Shown here in pieces: positions 1 to 5,476 of a DNA stretch of 7,588 bases. The stretch covers positions 1-7,588 of the forward strand of contig JANXTD010000121.1 in the NCBI GenBank assembly GCA_025352585.1, read 5' to 3'. The first letter of the stretch is position 1, and the number at the start of each line of letters is the position of its first letter. The notes below the pieces were generated by a model. It was not told where the DNA came from and did not search any database. It saw nothing but the letters and a program-made list of their open reading frames with translations. Position numbers and translations under genes: made by a program. This stretch comes from Fimbriiglobus sp. Its GTDB lineage: Bacteria > Planctomycetota > Planctomycetia > Gemmatales > Gemmataceae.

Positions 1-42
1 ACGCGGAAGTCTCGACCGTGGCACGGTAGGTTTCAGAGGGGT

Positions 43-160
43 TTTGTAGGGGCATCCCCTTGTGGGTGCCCTGCGGTGACACCAATCGAGCAGGGTGGGG
101 CCGTCCGCTACCGCCACTTGGGGCGCAGGCCGGGCACCCACAAGGGGATGCCCCTCCAAA
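43..160. repeat. Long inverted-repeat element (MITE/REP-like), family A
   Basis: The arms 43-71 and 132-160 are reverse complements over 29 bases with one mismatch, and the inner 24 bases (48-71 and 132-155) match perfectly. Each arm holds the near-palindrome AGGGGCATCCCCT. The 60-base interior can extend the stem, for example CTGCG at 71-75 with CGCAG at 124-128. Transcribed, it would fold into a very stable hairpin. It ends 46 bases past the stop codon of the minus-strand lipoprotein gene, so it may end or protect that transcript. No transposase and no obvious target-site duplication is seen. A non-autonomous mobile element or a dispersed intergenic repeat is my inference from the arm structure; only one copy of this type is present here. 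Confidence 0.8.
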
Positions 161-206
161 GAATTCGCGTCAGGGCATCCCGTCCGCTGATGCCCGGCCA
201 ACCGCC

Positions 207-641
207 TTACTGCCCCACGACGATGTGCAGGTCGATGACGTTGTCGCGGCCGGGGGCGACTTCGCGCTCCACGCCCGACAGGTCCGGGCGGCGCAGCGCG
301 GCGGGGAAGCGCGGGTAGCCGCTCGCTTCGAGGTTCAAGTCGGCCGGCTCGGCAATCGCCACGCGGTACCAGCCGGGCGTGACCGCCTGGTCGCCGTCGC
401 GGGCCAACTCGTAGTGCCCCTGCTCGTCGATCTTCGCGAGAACCGTCTTGCCGGCGTTGCCGCGGTCGCGGTTGGGCGCGAACACCACCACACCACCGAT
501 CAGCGGGCGCGACTGCAACAAGACCTGCCCGCGGACGGTCGCCGGCTTGGCCGACGCCGGCTTGCCGCAACCGGTGCCTCCGGAACCGCCGAGGAGCAGC
601 GCCAGGCCGGCGAGCAGCGCTCGGGGGGTCCGCGGGGGCAT
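207..641 (-). CDS. Small secreted lipoprotein with carboxypeptidase-regulatory-like beta-sandwich domain
   Basis: The product has 144 residues. The N-terminus has basic residues, a hydrophobic Leu/Ala/Gly segment and a lipobox-like GTGC ending at Cys25, so signal peptidase II processing and lipid anchoring are predicted. The mature part opens with VRGQVLLQSRPLIGGVVVF at about 36-54, followed by a GHYEL strand and PGWYRVAI at about 89-96. This is the pattern of the short planctomycete lipoproteins annotated as carboxypeptidase regulatory-like, a transthyretin/Ig-like beta fold that is usually non-enzymatic. The role is unknown; envelope attachment or protein binding is a guess. The ATG at 641 is chosen because it puts the signal sequence at the N-terminus, although no good Shine-Dalgarno sequence precedes it. 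It is divergent from the ompH-like gene, and a GATAAT box lies upstream. The opposite-strand frames over this region have no protein-like features. Confidence 0.8.
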   Translation of the reverse strand: MPPRTPRALLAGLALLLGGSGGTGCGKPASAKPATVRGQVLLQSRPLIGGVVVFAPNRDRGNAGKTVLAKIDEQGHYELARDGDQAVTPGWYRVAIAEPADLNLEASGYPRFPAALRRPDLSGVEREVAPGRDNVIDLHIVVGQ

Positions 642-677
642 GGGGGGTACTCGGGGCGGGGGATGTCGCGTCGTTGA

Positions 678-708
678 ATTATCGGCCGTCGCGGGCTGGG
701 GAGTTCAG
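678..708 (-). promoter_or_regulatory. Candidate sigma70-type promoter for the lipoprotein gene
   Basis: On the minus strand a GATAAT hexamer (plus-strand 678-683, five of six consensus bases) lies about 37 bases before the ATG. A weak CTGAAC -35-like hexamer sits at 703-708 with a long 19-base spacer. The -10 stands out in very GC-rich surroundings, but the -35 is poor, so the call is tentative. Confidence 0.35.
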
Positions 709-722
709 CCCGAGGCTTGCGA

Positions 723-751
723 TTGACGCGCCGCGGGGGGTGCGGTAAAAC
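723..751 (+). promoter_or_regulatory. Candidate sigma70-type promoter for the ompH-like gene
   Basis: TTGACG at 723-728 (five of six -35 consensus bases) is followed by an exactly 17-base spacer and TAAAAC at 746-751 (four of six -10 bases). Transcription would start near 758, giving a leader of about 100 bases before the GTG at 856. The leader would begin inside the GC hairpin at 751-776. Spacing and -35 quality make this the best promoter match in the window, with no experimental support. Confidence 0.55.
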
Positions 752-776
752 CGGCCCGCCAAGAGAAGCGGGCCGG
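751..776. other. GC-rich perfect hairpin in the divergent intergenic region
   Basis: CCGGCCCGC at 751-759 and GCGGGCCGG at 768-776 form a 9-bp perfect stem around an 8-base loop. Read on the minus strand the stem is followed by TTTTACC, so it resembles an intrinsic terminator in that direction, although no minus-strand gene ends here. Read on the plus strand it lies at the predicted transcription start of the ompH-like gene and could structure its 5' leader. Either reading is possible. Confidence 0.45.
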
Positions 777-841
777 CACTGGACGCCACGCCCGACGGCC
801 GCGGCCCCGCGGAACACGGGGGCGGCCGCAGAGTTGCCATG

Positions 842-847
842 AGGAGG
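842..847 (+). promoter_or_regulatory. Ribosome binding site fixing a GTG start
   Basis: AGGAGG, a full Shine-Dalgarno core, lies 8 bases before the GTG at 856. It decides the start of the ompH-like gene, and this start also gives a proper signal peptide. Confidence 0.85.
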
Positions 848-855
848 GCACGTTC

Positions 856-1560
856 GTGAAGCGCTTCATCGTCTCCCTGTCGGCGGTCATCGCGTTCGGC
901 CTGATGGCCCACGCCCAGACCCCGCCCCCCGCCGCCGCCCCGGCCGCGACCCCCACGCCGGCCCCGGCCGCCGCGAAACCGACCGGCCGCGTCGCGGTGT
1001 TCAACGTCGCCCAGGTCATGCGCGACTACAAGAAGTGGCAGTACTACGCGAGCGTCATGAATCAGAAGCGCGTCGTCGCCTCGGCCGACCTCAGCAAGCT
1101 GCGCAACGACATCGCCGAGATGCAGAAGCGCATGCAAGCCGAGCCGCTGCCGACCAAGCAAGAGGAGATCATGAAGGCGGCGACCGTCAAGCAGCGTGAG
1201 TTCGAGGACAAGGAGAAGGGCTACCGCAAGGCGCTCGACGAGGAGTCGGCTGGGTACCTGCGCAACCTGTACTCCGAGATTCAGCAGTGCGTCAAGGCGA
1301 TCGTCGAGGCCAACGGCTTCGACCTCGTCATGGCCTACCCCGACGCCATCTCGGCCGAAGAGTTGAACAGCCCGCTGTACTACGACCTCAAGCTGCGGCC
1401 GCAAGCCGCCATGCCGTTCTACGTCGCCCCGGCCGCGAACATGACCGACGTGCTGATCGCGACCTTGAACAACAGCTTCCCCGCCCCGTCCGCCGCCGCG
1501 CCGCCCGCTCCGGGTGGCTTGACGCCCGCCGGTGCGACCACGCCGGCCCCGATGAAGTAA
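856..1560 (+). CDS. OmpH/Skp-family periplasmic chaperone
   Basis: The product has 234 residues. Residues 1-20 form a signal peptide (basic MKR, hydrophobic core, AHA before the predicted cleavage at Q21). A Pro/Ala linker covers about 22-43. The OmpH-like domain starts at GRVAVFNVAQVM (44-55) and continues through a charged, Lys/Glu-rich helical segment of about 60-150, then EANGFDLVMAYPDAI and a Pro/Ala-rich tail. Skp/OmpH proteins are periplasmic trimers with coiled-coil tentacles that hold unfolded outer-membrane proteins. In this family the strand before the helices reads like VAVFNV and the one after like GFDLVMAY, as seen here. At 234 residues it is longer than E. coli Skp (about 160), owing to the low-complexity linker and tail. 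The next gene is lpxC, which fits an outer-membrane biogenesis neighbourhood. Family membership is fairly sure; the client proteins are unknown. Confidence 0.85.
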   Translation: MKRFIVSLSAVIAFGLMAHAQTPPPAAAPAATPTPAPAAAKPTGRVAVFNVAQVMRDYKKWQYYASVMNQKRVVASADLSKLRNDIAEMQKRMQAEPLPTKQEEIMKAATVKQREFEDKEKGYRKALDEESAGYLRNLYSEIQQCVKAIVEANGFDLVMAYPDAISAEELNSPLYYDLKLRPQAAMPFYVAPAANMTDVLIATLNNSFPAPSAAAPPAPGGLTPAGATTPAPMK

Positions 1561-1621
1561 CGACGCCGGTCTTTCTGCGGCCCGTCCGGGCGAGCAGGGT
1601 CGTCCGCTAAAACAGGCAAGA

Positions 1622-1643
1622 CCCCGGCCACTCGCGGCCGGGG
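1622..1643 (+). terminator. GC hairpin downstream of the ompH-like gene, possible terminator
   Basis: CCCCGGCC at 1622-1629 and GGCCGGGG at 1636-1643 form an 8-bp perfect stem with a 6-base loop, 61 bases behind the stop codon. No T-run follows on the plus strand, so it would be an atypical terminator or an RNA 3' end stabiliser. TAAAAC precedes it at 1608-1613, as TAAAAC also precedes the hairpin at 751-776. Confidence 0.4.
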
Positions 1644-1696
1644 GGACGCCGCCGGCACAATTTCCAGGCTCGGCGCAAGCCGCCGGGTCGGGAATC

Positions 1697-1705
1697 TGCT
1701 AAACT
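1697..1705 (+). promoter_or_regulatory. Weak extended -10-like element upstream of lpxC
   Basis: TGCTAAACT matches the extended -10 form (TGn followed by TAAACT, four of six bases). The same TAAACT hexamer serves as the putative -10 of the lectin-domain gene on the minus strand (5295-5300). No -35 match is visible at 16-18 bases, so this is only a candidate. A leader of about 170 bases would result. Confidence 0.25.
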
Positions 1706-1880
1706 GGGCAGGACGGATGAAGTGAGGGTTCTTAAGTTGCCGACGAAAGGCATCTCGCAGTGTGCACCGCCGCGGCGGCATTCGGCCCAACTTTCGGGCT
1801 AGAGATGCGGACTGGCCCCGGACTTGCAACCGCGACACAGTGACGACTCGTCGGGCGTGGCCCGGAACAGGTGGGGTGGA

Positions 1881-2837
1881 GTGCAACGCATCGGCTTCCG
1901 ACACCAGCGTACCCTCCGCGCCGCCGCCACGGTGCGTGGCGTCGGCATCGTCGCCGGGTCGCGTGTCCGCCTGCGGTTCTTGCCCGCCGCCGAGAACACC
2001 GGGCTGGTGTTCGTCCGCACCGACTTGCCCTACCGCCCCGTGACCCCGGCCCTGTCCGGGCGCGTCACCGACACCAACCGCCGGACGACCCTCGGCACCG
2101 CCGAGACGGGCGTCACGCTGGTCGAACACGTCCTCGCCGCACTCTCCGGCTTGCGCATCGACAATTGCCGCGTCGAACTCGACGCCCCCGAGCCGCCCGG
2201 CCTCGACGGCTCCGCCTCCGGCTTCGTCGAGGCGCTGCAAGCGGCCGGCACGGTCCTCCAGTCGGCCCGCCGGCCGATCTGGTCGCCGTCCACGCCGATC
2301 CAGTTGGCCCACGCCGGCGCGACGATCGCGCTCTACCCCGACGACACGCAACCGGGCTGTCGCGTCAGTTACACGCTCGACTACGGCCCGCGGTCGCCCA
2401 TCGCCCGGCAGTCGGTGACGACGGCCGTGACGCCGGACGCCTTCGCCCGCAACTTGGCCCACTGCCGGACGTTTCTGCTCGAAAATGAGGCAGTCGCATT
2501 ACGCCGGCAGGGCGTCGGCCGGCACCTGACGACTTCCGAGTTGTTGGTGTTCGGCGAGCGCGGCCCGATCGGCAACACGCTGCGGCACGCCGACGAGCCG
2601 GCGAGGCACAAAGTCCTCGACCTGATCGGCGACTTGGCCTTGTGCGGCGTCGATGTTTGCGGCCACATTGTGGCGTACCGTTCCGGGCACTCGCTCAACG
2701 TGGCCTTGGCCCAGGCGATCACCGAGCGGATGGCGGCGGGGGCGGCCCCCAGTGGCGACGCCCCGGACACCGAGGGCGTGATCCTCCCGACGCGGGGGTT
2801 TCTTCCGCGACGGCACCGGCGACAGGAAGCAGCTTGA
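1881..2837 (+). CDS. lpxC: UDP-3-O-acyl-N-acetylglucosamine deacetylase
   Basis: LpxC is the cytoplasmic zinc amidase that removes the acetyl group from UDP-3-O-acyl-GlcNAc, the committed step of lipid A synthesis. The product has 318 residues (E. coli LpxC has 305). The start is the GTG at 1881, preceded by AGGTGG with a 6-base spacer, giving QRIGFRHQRTL, the usual LpxC opening. Visible motifs: PAAENTGLVFVRTDL at about 35-49; LVEHVLAALSGL with Glu82 and zinc ligand His83; DGSASGFVEAL at about 109-119; RTFLLENE at about 196; RHKVLDLIGDLALCG with zinc ligands His243 and Asp247 and conserved Asp251; and YRSGHSLN with catalytic His270. All correspond to the E. coli residues Glu78, His79, His238, Asp242, Asp246 and His265 with an offset of four or five. 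The enzyme therefore looks intact. An oxidoreductase gene follows after two bases, indicating one transcript. Confidence 0.95.
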   Translation: MQRIGFRHQRTLRAAATVRGVGIVAGSRVRLRFLPAAENTGLVFVRTDLPYRPVTPALSGRVTDTNRRTTLGTAETGVTLVEHVLAALSGLRIDNCRVELDAPEPPGLDGSASGFVEALQAAGTVLQSARRPIWSPSTPIQLAHAGATIALYPDDTQPGCRVSYTLDYGPRSPIARQSVTTAVTPDAFARNLAHCRTFLLENEAVALRRQGVGRHLTTSELLVFGERGPIGNTLRHADEPARHKVLDLIGDLALCGVDVCGHIVAYRSGHSLNVALAQAITERMAAGAAPSGDAPDTEGVILPTRGFLPRRHRRQEAA

Positions 2838-2839
2838 GC

Positions 2840-4072
2840 ATGGCGACACCAACCCCCGGTTCGACGGCCGCCCGGTCGCCGCTCACTAACCCCGACGAGG
2901 GTTACGGCGGCACGATCCCCCTGCGGCCCGAAACCCTCGACGCCCGCCCCTTCCAGGAAGGCCTCTCCGGCGGCAGGCGGCTCCGCATGGCCGTCGTCGG
3001 CGTCGGCCACCTCGGCCGGCACCACGCCCGGCACCTCAAGAGCTTCGCCGACGTCGATCTCGTCGGCGTCGTTGACGCCTCGATGCCGCAGGCCGAGACG
3101 ATCGCCCGGCAACGCGGCACCAAGGCTTACGACCGCTTCGAGCCGCTGCTGGGTCACGTCGATGCCGTCAGCATCGTGACGCCGACGAGCTTCCACCACC
3201 ACGTCGCCGCCGAGTTCCTGCGCCGCGGCGTCTCCGCCCTCGTCGAGAAGCCGGTCTGCAAGACGGTCGAAGAGGCGGAAGAGCTGATCGCCCTCGCCCG
3301 CCAGTCGGGTGCCGCGTTGCAAGTCGGCCACATCGAGCGCTTCAACCCGGCGTTCGAGGAACTCGTCAAGCGGCCGATCACGCCGAAGTTCATCGAGTCC
3401 GAGCGGCACGGGCCGTTCACCGGCCGCAGCACCGACATCGGGGCGGTCCTCGACCTGATGATCCACGACCTCGACTTGATCATGACGCTCGTCCCCGGCC
3501 CCGTCCGCGAGGTCTCGGCCGTCGGCGCGGCGGTTCTGGGCGGCCACGAGGACATGGTCAACGCCCGGCTCGTGTTCGAGAGCGGTTGCGTCGCCCACAT
3601 TACCGCCAGCCGCATCAGTGCCCGGCCGAAACGCCGCCTGCGGATCTGGGCACCCGAGGGCTACGCCGGCATCGACTTCGTCAGTCGCCGCGTCCACTTC
3701 GTGCAAGTCAGCGACGAGGTCCGCCGCCAGGGCTTGCGGGTCGAGCGCATGGATCAAGCGGCCCGAAACCGCCTCAAGGACGAAGTCTTCGGCCGGCACC
3801 TCGAAGTGCTGTCGATCGACGGCGACCGCAACGGCGACCAGTTGACGGCCGAGTTGCGGCACTTCGTCGATTGCGTCCGGGACGGCCGCACGCCGCGGGT
3901 CACCGGCGAGGCCGGCCGCGACGCCCTGGCGATGGCGCACCGCGTCCTCGACAGCCTGCGGGCGCACCAGTGGGAGGGCCGGCCGGACGGCTCGATCGGC
4001 CCGAACAAGATGCCGAAGCCCGAAGGCAAGCTCTTCGACACGCCCGGCGCGAACCAGAGCGAGGCGGCGTAG
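2840..4072 (+). CDS. Gfo/Idh/MocA-family NAD(P)-dependent oxidoreductase, candidate UDP-GlcNAc 3-dehydrogenase (GnnA-like)
   Basis: The product has 410 residues from the ATG at 2840, two bases after the lpxC stop, with AGGAAG 10 bases upstream. After a 46-residue N-terminal extension comes the Rossmann fold: VVGVGHLGRHH with GxGxxG at 54-59 and Asp79 at the end of the second strand. Family motifs follow: VTPTSFHHH (113-121), EKPV at 136-139 with the usual Lys137, GHIERFNP (163-170) and DLMIHDLD at 205-212 with the conserved His209. The C-terminal alpha/beta domain ends with the typical GEAGRDALAMAHRVLDSL helix. Such enzymes oxidise or reduce sugar hydroxyls. In Acidithiobacillus and Leptospira the family member GnnA makes the 3-keto sugar nucleotide that GnnB aminates for amide-linked lipid A. 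Direct coupling to lpxC suggests a similar role, but substrate is inference. No gnnB-type aminotransferase or lpxA is in the window. An ATG at codon 50 is an alternative but less likely start. Confidence 0.85.
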   Translation: MATPTPGSTAARSPLTNPDEGYGGTIPLRPETLDARPFQEGLSGGRRLRMAVVGVGHLGRHHARHLKSFADVDLVGVVDASMPQAETIARQRGTKAYDRFEPLLGHVDAVSIVTPTSFHHHVAAEFLRRGVSALVEKPVCKTVEEAEELIALARQSGAALQVGHIERFNPAFEELVKRPITPKFIESERHGPFTGRSTDIGAVLDLMIHDLDLIMTLVPGPVREVSAVGAAVLGGHEDMVNARLVFESGCVAHITASRISARPKRRLRIWAPEGYAGIDFVSRRVHFVQVSDEVRRQGLRVERMDQAARNRLKDEVFGRHLEVLSIDGDRNGDQLTAELRHFVDCVRDGRTPRVTGEAGRDALAMAHRVLDSLRAHQWEGRPDGSIGPNKMPKPEGKLFDTPGANQSEAA

Positions 4073-4081
4073 AGTCTCGTC

Positions 4082-4179
4082 TTGGCGAGCGGGAGACGAA
4101 AGTCCCCCGAGACTTCCCGCCGGTAGAACGTGAACCCAGGCAGAGTCAACTCGGAGGACTTTCGTCCCCCGCTCGCCAA
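4082..4179. repeat. Palindromic dispersed repeat, family B, copy 1
   Basis: Arms 4082-4111 and 4150-4179 are reverse complements over 30 bases with two mismatches, sharing the core GGCGAGCGGG and GACGAAAGTC. The centre (4112-4149) shows no strong pairing. It fills nearly the whole gap between two convergent genes, 9 bases after the oxidoreductase stop and 6 bases from the stop of the lectin-domain gene. It could act as a bidirectional terminator or RNA 3' end. Copy 2 is at 5350-5450. No target duplication or transposase is seen. Confidence 0.85.
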
Positions 4180-4185
4180 ATCCAG

Positions 4186-5265
4186 TCACCCGCCGCTCTT
4201 CACTTTGACGCGGTAGACGCCCGTGGCGTTGTCGTTGCCCCAGTGACTCGGGGCGATTTGCAGGAATAGCCGGCCGGCTTCCGCCGAACGCGGCTGGTTG
4301 AGTGACGCGCCGATCACGAACGGCTGCCCCGCCGGGCCGACGCGGCCGATCAGCGCCCCGGACAGCACCACTTGCGGCATGCCCCGGTTCTGGAGCGGCT
4401 GGTTCAGCAAGAACACGCGGACGTTGCCTTGCTGGTTCGGCGCGGCGTTGCCGTTGCCGGCCGGGCCGCTGACGTAGCGGCCCGGCTCCTGCGGCCACTG
4501 GTCGATCGTGCCGGAGGCGGTGATCTCCAGCGGCACGCCGGCGGTGACCTCGACCTCGGTGTCGAGCCAGGCCGACCAGTTCGACTTGCTGTGCGTCGCG
4601 GCGTCGAGGGCGATCTCGCCGGCGGGCGCGGCGGCGCTGACGGCGCGGAACTGCCGCACCTCGGCCAGCTTGACGACCGCCTCGCCGAACTGCCGGGTGC
4701 GCACCTTGACCAACGCCGCGTCGAGCCGGCCGCGGACGGTGAAGTCGGCGGTCTCGACGGTGTCGAAGTCCTTGGCGTCGACGCGCTCGGCCGGCACCTC
4801 GCGGCGGACGGCTTGGAGCAGCGCCGCCGCGCGGGTCCGCCGCTCGGCGTCGTCGTCGGTGGCGGCCCGCTTGAGCGCCGGCCCGGCGTACAGCTTCCAC
4901 TCGCGGATCTCCTTGGCGGCCTCCTCGCGGTCGAGGTAGGCCGGCGCGGCGAGCCGCTCGATCGCCGCGGTCAGCTTCGCCTCGACGCCGTCGGGGTAGC
5001 GGAAGCCGACCTCGACGCGCCGCAAGTCGGCCAGCGGCACCGTCAACTTGCCGTACTTCGTGGCGACCGCCACCGCCGGCTCGAGCACGACGACCTTGAC
5101 GTTACTGCCGTCGAGGAAGCCCACGTCGAACTCGAGGACCGCCGGCCCCTTCGGCGCGACGGCTTCGATCTTGGGGGCCGGCGGGAGGGTCGGCGCGGCG
5201 GGCGGCGGCTGGGCCGACGCGGAGCCGACGACGAGGGCCGCGGGAAGCAGCCAGAGTGCGCGCAT
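4186..5265 (-). CDS. Secreted protein with C-terminal LecA/PA-IL-like domain
   Basis: The product has 359 residues. Residues 1-18 form a signal peptide (cleavage after ASA), then a Pro-rich linker to about 42. Two related beta units follow: LEFDVGFLDGSNVKV with TKYGKLTVPLADLRRVEVG (44-87), and TADFTVRGRLDAALVKV with VRTRQFGEAVVKLAEVRQFR (172-207). Between them lies a charged helical segment (about 94-156) resembling a degenerate HEAT-type repeat. The C-terminal domain (about 220-357) has WLDTEVEVTAGVPLEITASG, GALIGRVG (303-310), AGRLFLQI and GNDNATG (343-349) before a final strand. This resembles the galactose-binding PA-IL (LecA) fold, whose calcium ligands lie in a YGNNSG loop; N344, D345 and N346 may play that part. 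An extracytoplasmic carbohydrate or calcium-binding role is inferred. The ATG at 5265 has GAGGA seven bases upstream. Flanked by two repeat copies, it is probably monocistronic. Confidence 0.8.
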   Translation of the reverse strand: MRALWLLPAALVVGSASAQPPPAAPTLPPAPKIEAVAPKGPAVLEFDVGFLDGSNVKVVVLEPAVAVATKYGKLTVPLADLRRVEVGFRYPDGVEAKLTAAIERLAAPAYLDREEAAKEIREWKLYAGPALKRAATDDDAERRTRAAALLQAVRREVPAERVDAKDFDTVETADFTVRGRLDAALVKVRTRQFGEAVVKLAEVRQFRAVSAAAPAGEIALDAATHSKSNWSAWLDTEVEVTAGVPLEITASGTIDQWPQEPGRYVSGPAGNGNAAPNQQGNVRVFLLNQPLQNRGMPQVVLSGALIGRVGPAGQPFVIGASLNQPRSAEAGRLFLQIAPSHWGNDNATGVYRVKVKSGG

Positions 5266-5294
5266 GGGGGAGTCCTCGGAAGTGCGAACGCCCG

Positions 5295-5323
5295 AGTTTA
5301 CCCGGCCACGCCGCCCGCCGCAA
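5295..5323 (-). promoter_or_regulatory. Candidate promoter of the LecA-like domain gene
   Basis: On the minus strand TTGCGG (plus-strand 5318-5323) and TAAACT (5295-5300) are separated by exactly 17 bases. The -10 ends 29 bases before the ATG at 5265, so the leader would be short. Layout is the same as the ompH-like promoter candidate. It lies between the gene and repeat copy 2, which supports separate transcription. Confidence 0.5.
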
Positions 5324-5349
5324 CGAAAACCGGCGAGCGACGAGCATGA

Positions 5350-5450
5350 CCGGCGAGCGGGGGACGAAAGTCCCCCGAGTTCGCTTCCGCGACGGGATGT
5401 CTTCCGAGTCGGGAAGCCGACTCGGGGGATTGTCGTCCCCCGCTCGCCGG
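5350..5450. repeat. Palindromic dispersed repeat, family B, copy 2
   Basis: Arms 5350-5379 and 5421-5450 pair over 30 bases with two mismatches, and the stem continues imperfectly inward (5380-5392 with 5408-5420). The left arm matches the copy 1 left arm through GGCGAGCGGG and GACGAAAGTCCCCCGAG except one base. The outermost two pairs are CC/GG here and TT/AA in copy 1. An 11-base piece of the left end, ACCGGCGAGCG, is repeated 20 bases further out (5329-5339). It lies 26 bases beyond the stop of the small acidic protein gene and may end that transcript. Confidence 0.85.
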
Positions 5451-5476
5451 GGCGGCTTCGGGCGAGGCGGGCGGCG

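Larger units (their letters stand above)
1561..1880. other. 320-bp intergenic region between ompH-like gene and lpxC
   Basis: I see no convincing gene here. The region holds a GC hairpin at 1622-1643 behind the ompH-like stop, then a stretch with TAAACT at 1700-1705 inside TGCTAAACT, which could be an extended -10 element for lpxC but has no recognisable -35. The remaining leader to 1880 has no clear riboswitch or attenuator structure by eye. The lpxC frame is open further upstream, but that part does not look like LpxC. Confidence 0.6.

Noticed and set aside
60..677. Plus-strand open frame of 205 codons over the lipoprotein gene and the inverted repeat.
   Set aside because: It starts within the repeat arm, has no family-like sequence, and is opposite a lipobox-bearing protein.
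679..1404. Minus-strand open frame of 241 codons opposite the ompH-like gene.
   Set aside because: The plus strand has a full Shine-Dalgarno site, signal peptide and OmpH motifs; the antisense translation is low complexity.
1824..1880. Earlier TTG start for lpxC.
   Set aside because: The 19 added residues do not resemble LpxC, whereas the GTG at 1881 has AGGTGG at 6 bases and begins with the usual LpxC N-terminus.
2642..2839. Possible N-terminal extension of the oxidoreductase overlapping lpxC.
   Set aside because: The extra 66 codons lie inside the essential C-terminal part of lpxC and read as Arg-rich nonsense; the ATG at 2840 has a ribosome binding site and normal operon spacing.
2381..4900. 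Very long minus-strand open frame (839 codons) across lpxC, the oxidoreductase and the lectin-domain gene.
   Set aside because: It is antisense to two clearly recognisable enzymes and its translation is Arg/Ala/Asp-rich without domains, typical of GC-rich shadow frames.
4372..5349. Plus-strand open frame of 325 codons opposite the LecA-like domain gene.
   Set aside because: Its composition is Arg/Gly/Leu-rich with no domain, and the minus-strand gene has a signal peptide, ribosome binding site and recognisable domains.
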